Of a DNA stretch of 7,499 nucleotides, positions 6,555 through 7,499 are shown piece by piece. The stretch's first letter is position 1; each line of letters starts with the position of its first letter. The notes below the pieces were generated by a model, which was given only the letters and a program-made list of their open reading frames with translations, ran no database searches and had not been told where the DNA came from. Location of the stretch: assembly GCA_022732315.1 (NCBI GenBank), contig JAIJUV010000119.1:1-7499 (forward strand), read 5' to 3'. This DNA is from Prevotella sp. Its GTDB lineage: Bacteria; Bacteroidota; Bacteroidia; Bacteroidales; Bacteroidaceae. A program made the translations under genes and the position numbers.

Positions 6555-6562
6555 TACTTTTG
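6555..6562 (+). promoter_or_regulatory. Bacteroidetes-type promoter -7 box
   Basis: TACTTTTG fits the TAnnTTTG -7 consensus used by the Bacteroidetes primary sigma factor. TTTG copies lie upstream at 6537-6540 and 6541-6544, but the spacing to the box (14 or 10 nt) is shorter than the usual about 19-21 for a -33 element. Transcription would start near 6568-6570, just after the terminator of the previous gene, giving a leader of about 60 nt before the ATG at 6632. Confidence 0.7.
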
Positions 6563-6569
6563 CATCGTC

Positions 6570-6621
6570 GAAGAAACAAGACAACGCCGAAATGGTTCGG
6601 TGATCTTGAAACATCTTCTTC
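6570..6621 (+). promoter_or_regulatory. Nested stem-loop in the 5' leader of the OB-fold gene
   Basis: The leader contains GAAGAA (6570-6575) complementary to TTCTTC (6616-6621), CAAG (6577-6580) complementary to CTTG (6605-6608), and an inner hairpin CCGAA-ATGG-TTCGG (6587-6600) that gains one G-U pair. The stems nest in order and fill nearly the whole leader, ending ten bases before the ATG. A regulatory role is only a possibility. Confidence 0.4.
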
Positions 6622-6631
6622 ATTATATAAT

Positions 6632-6913
6632 ATGAATGCTCAGATTATGAGAGTGGTGAAGCAGGGCGAGGCTTTTGCCGTGCAGAGCCAGAAAAGTGAG
6701 AACGGACAGATGATGAAATGTAACATCATCTTGCAGGAGTTGGGCGGCAAGTACGAGAACCAGTATGCTGCTGCCATGCTGGGCAATATCGCCCAGTGCA
6801 AGTTTGCTCCGGGCACGATAGTGGCGGTGACGCTCAGATTCATGGCTCATGAGTATAATGGCCAGGTTTATCAGGATATCCTCGTAACGGATATTGAAAA
6901 GCTGGGCAAGTAA
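6632..6913 (+). CDS. Small OB-fold-like protein resembling DUF3127
   Basis: A 93-residue soluble protein. The pattern of short strands, a mid-protein GGKYENQYAAAMLG segment, then PGTIVAVTLRFMAHEYNGQ and a closing YQDILVTDIEK, resembles DUF3127. That is a Bacteroidetes family of small single-domain OB-fold proteins thought to be similar to single-stranded DNA-binding proteins. The motif EYNG followed by Y.D is the clearest shared feature. The frame is open upstream to 6542, but that would start before the predicted transcription start near 6569. The internal ATG at 6632 follows an A/T-rich TATATAAT leader and is the better start. It is transcribed from the promoter at 6555-6562. The family call is from memory of the motif pattern, so it is moderate; the gene itself is well supported. 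Confidence 0.7.
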   Translation: MNAQIMRVVKQGEAFAVQSQKSENGQMMKCNIILQELGGKYENQYAAAMLGNIAQCKFAPGTIVAVTLRFMAHEYNGQVYQDILVTDIEKLGK

Positions 6914-6944
6914 AGCAGAGGCTTGATAAGCAAGGCAGGTAATT

Positions 6945-7047
6945 AATCTTGAATTGAAATAGGTGGAGTAAGAATTGTCCCGGGATAATTTGCGCAAACT
7001 GAAACTTACGACACTTCTTTCGTTCATCCTTATTTTAATTGAAGATT
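6945..7047. repeat. Imperfect inverted repeat spanning the leader of the 133-aa gene, with a central palindrome
   Basis: AATCTTGAATTGAAAT (6945-6960) is complementary to ATTTTAATTGAAGATT (7032-7047) at 14 of 16 positions, with one of the two mismatches a possible G-U pair. The right arm ends two bases before the ATG at 7050. Inside the loop is the perfect 10-bp palindrome TTTGCGCAAA (6989-6998), which could be an operator. The 136-nt gap holding these has no coding region and no convincing promoter box. Confidence 0.4.
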
Positions 7048-7049
7048 TT

Positions 7050-7451
7050 ATGAAAAAGGGACAGAATAAGCAGGTGAATAATCAGCAGGTGAATAATAAT
7101 GGCTGCCAGCATGTGCAGCTGGGTGGTATGGCTTTCTATGATGAGAGCAAGTGTTTCCTCTTTGCGCCTAATGAGCACGGAGGGGGAGAGAAGGTGCAGG
7201 GATTCCGTTCGCAGGGCGTTGCCCAGCAGCTTTCGGATGGTACTTTTGATTTCGTGATTAAACCACGAATCCGCTCTCAGTCGGAACTGATCAGAAAGTT
7301 GGCGCATGGTCGTGTGAGCAAGACCAAGGATGGAGCCATCCAGCTTACCTTGAAGGTGTTCTGCGACGAAGGGATCAATATCGGCAGAACGCTGGTAAAG
7401 GAGGCGAAAGAGGCTGCTGAGGCATTGGTAGAATATCAGTTGAAGCGATAG
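7050..7451 (+). CDS. Uncharacterised 133-aa protein
   Basis: I recognise no named domain. The N-terminus (1-18) is polar with a repeated QVNN unit, coded by a 12-bp direct repeat (CAGGTGAATAAT at 7071-7082 and 7086-7097). A folded part follows, with QLGGMAFYDESKCFLFAP (23-40), FDFVIKPRIRS (66-76), a basic IRKLAHGRVSKTK segment (81-93) that could contact nucleic acid, and a C-terminal Ala/Glu-rich helix (113-133). There is no signal peptide or membrane segment. The frame extends back to a TTG at 6975, but the ATG at 7050 gives a sensible start and excludes a region with inverted repeats. It follows the OB-fold gene on the same strand after 136 nt and may share its transcript. The gene is likely real; its function is unknown. 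Confidence 0.75.
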   Translation: MKKGQNKQVNNQQVNNNGCQHVQLGGMAFYDESKCFLFAPNEHGGGEKVQGFRSQGVAQQLSDGTFDFVIKPRIRSQSELIRKLAHGRVSKTKDGAIQLTLKVFCDEGINIGRTLVKEAKEAAEALVEYQLKR

Positions 7452-7458
7452 GAGAGAG

Positions 7459-7499
7459 ATGAGTTGCTATTTAATTAAGGTGGAGAACGGGCACAAGGT
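7459..7499 (+). CDS. Start of a further gene, cut by the window end
   Basis: An ATG at 7459, seven nt after the stop of the 133-aa gene and preceded by the purine-rich GGAGAGAG (7451-7458), opens a frame reading MSCYLIKVENGHK that runs off the window. The spacing and the Shine-Dalgarno-like stretch suggest a translationally coupled third gene of this small cluster. Only 13 complete codons are visible, so identity cannot be judged. Confidence 0.45.
   Translation, partial: MSCYLIKVENGHK

Noticed and set aside
6542..6631. A 30-codon N-terminal extension of the OB-fold protein
   Set aside because: It would begin upstream of the predicted transcription start near 6569 and translate the promoter region. 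The family resemblance begins at the ATG at 6632.

Overview
The window looks like chromosome from a Bacteroidales bacterium, most likely Prevotella/Segatella or a close relative. The signs are a TAnnTTTG-type -7 promoter box (6555-6562), A/T-rich leaders without a Shine-Dalgarno sequence in front of several genes, and protein families typical of the group. The genus is an inference from style and composition, not from a marker gene.

Positions 1-5072 hold a type I restriction-modification operon on the + strand: the 3' end of hsdM (cut by the left window edge), a 98-residue single-pass membrane/coiled-coil protein, hsdS (395 aa, two target-recognition domains), and hsdR (1017 aa, PD-(D/E)xK nuclease plus SF2 helicase motor). 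HsdM and HsdS would form the sequence-specific adenine methyltransferase, and HsdR adds DNA translocation and cleavage. The small membrane gene is the odd member. It sits between hsdM and hsdS with gaps of only 3 and 4 nt, and its start junction resembles that of hsdS, as if it had been inserted there. The base composition of hsdS, especially its recognition domains, is more A/T-rich than that of hsdR, as expected for exchanged specificity modules.

Positions 5073-5337 are non-coding but structured. They hold a perfect 11-bp tandem repeat (5088-5109) and a long imperfect inverted repeat (5147-5273) with three nested perfect stems. A segment in its loop can instead pair with a 9-nt sequence further downstream (5289-5297). 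This could be a structured leader or small RNA of the next gene, or a small palindromic repeat element.

Positions 5338-6453 encode a 371-aa A/T-rich, charged protein of unknown function. Its position next to the restriction operon makes it a candidate accessory or defence-island gene. It ends in a cluster of four ATCCCCCA motifs, the last of which forms the stem of a strong rho-independent terminator (6499-6531).

A new transcription unit then starts at a Bacteroidetes-style promoter. It has a leader that can fold into a nested hairpin, a 93-aa OB-fold-like protein resembling DUF3127 (6632-6913), a 133-aa uncharacterised protein (7050-7451), and the first 13 codons of a further probable gene (7459 to the window end). 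These look like ordinary small Bacteroidales genes with no visible link to the restriction system. No tRNA, rRNA, CRISPR array, transposase or recombinase gene was seen.
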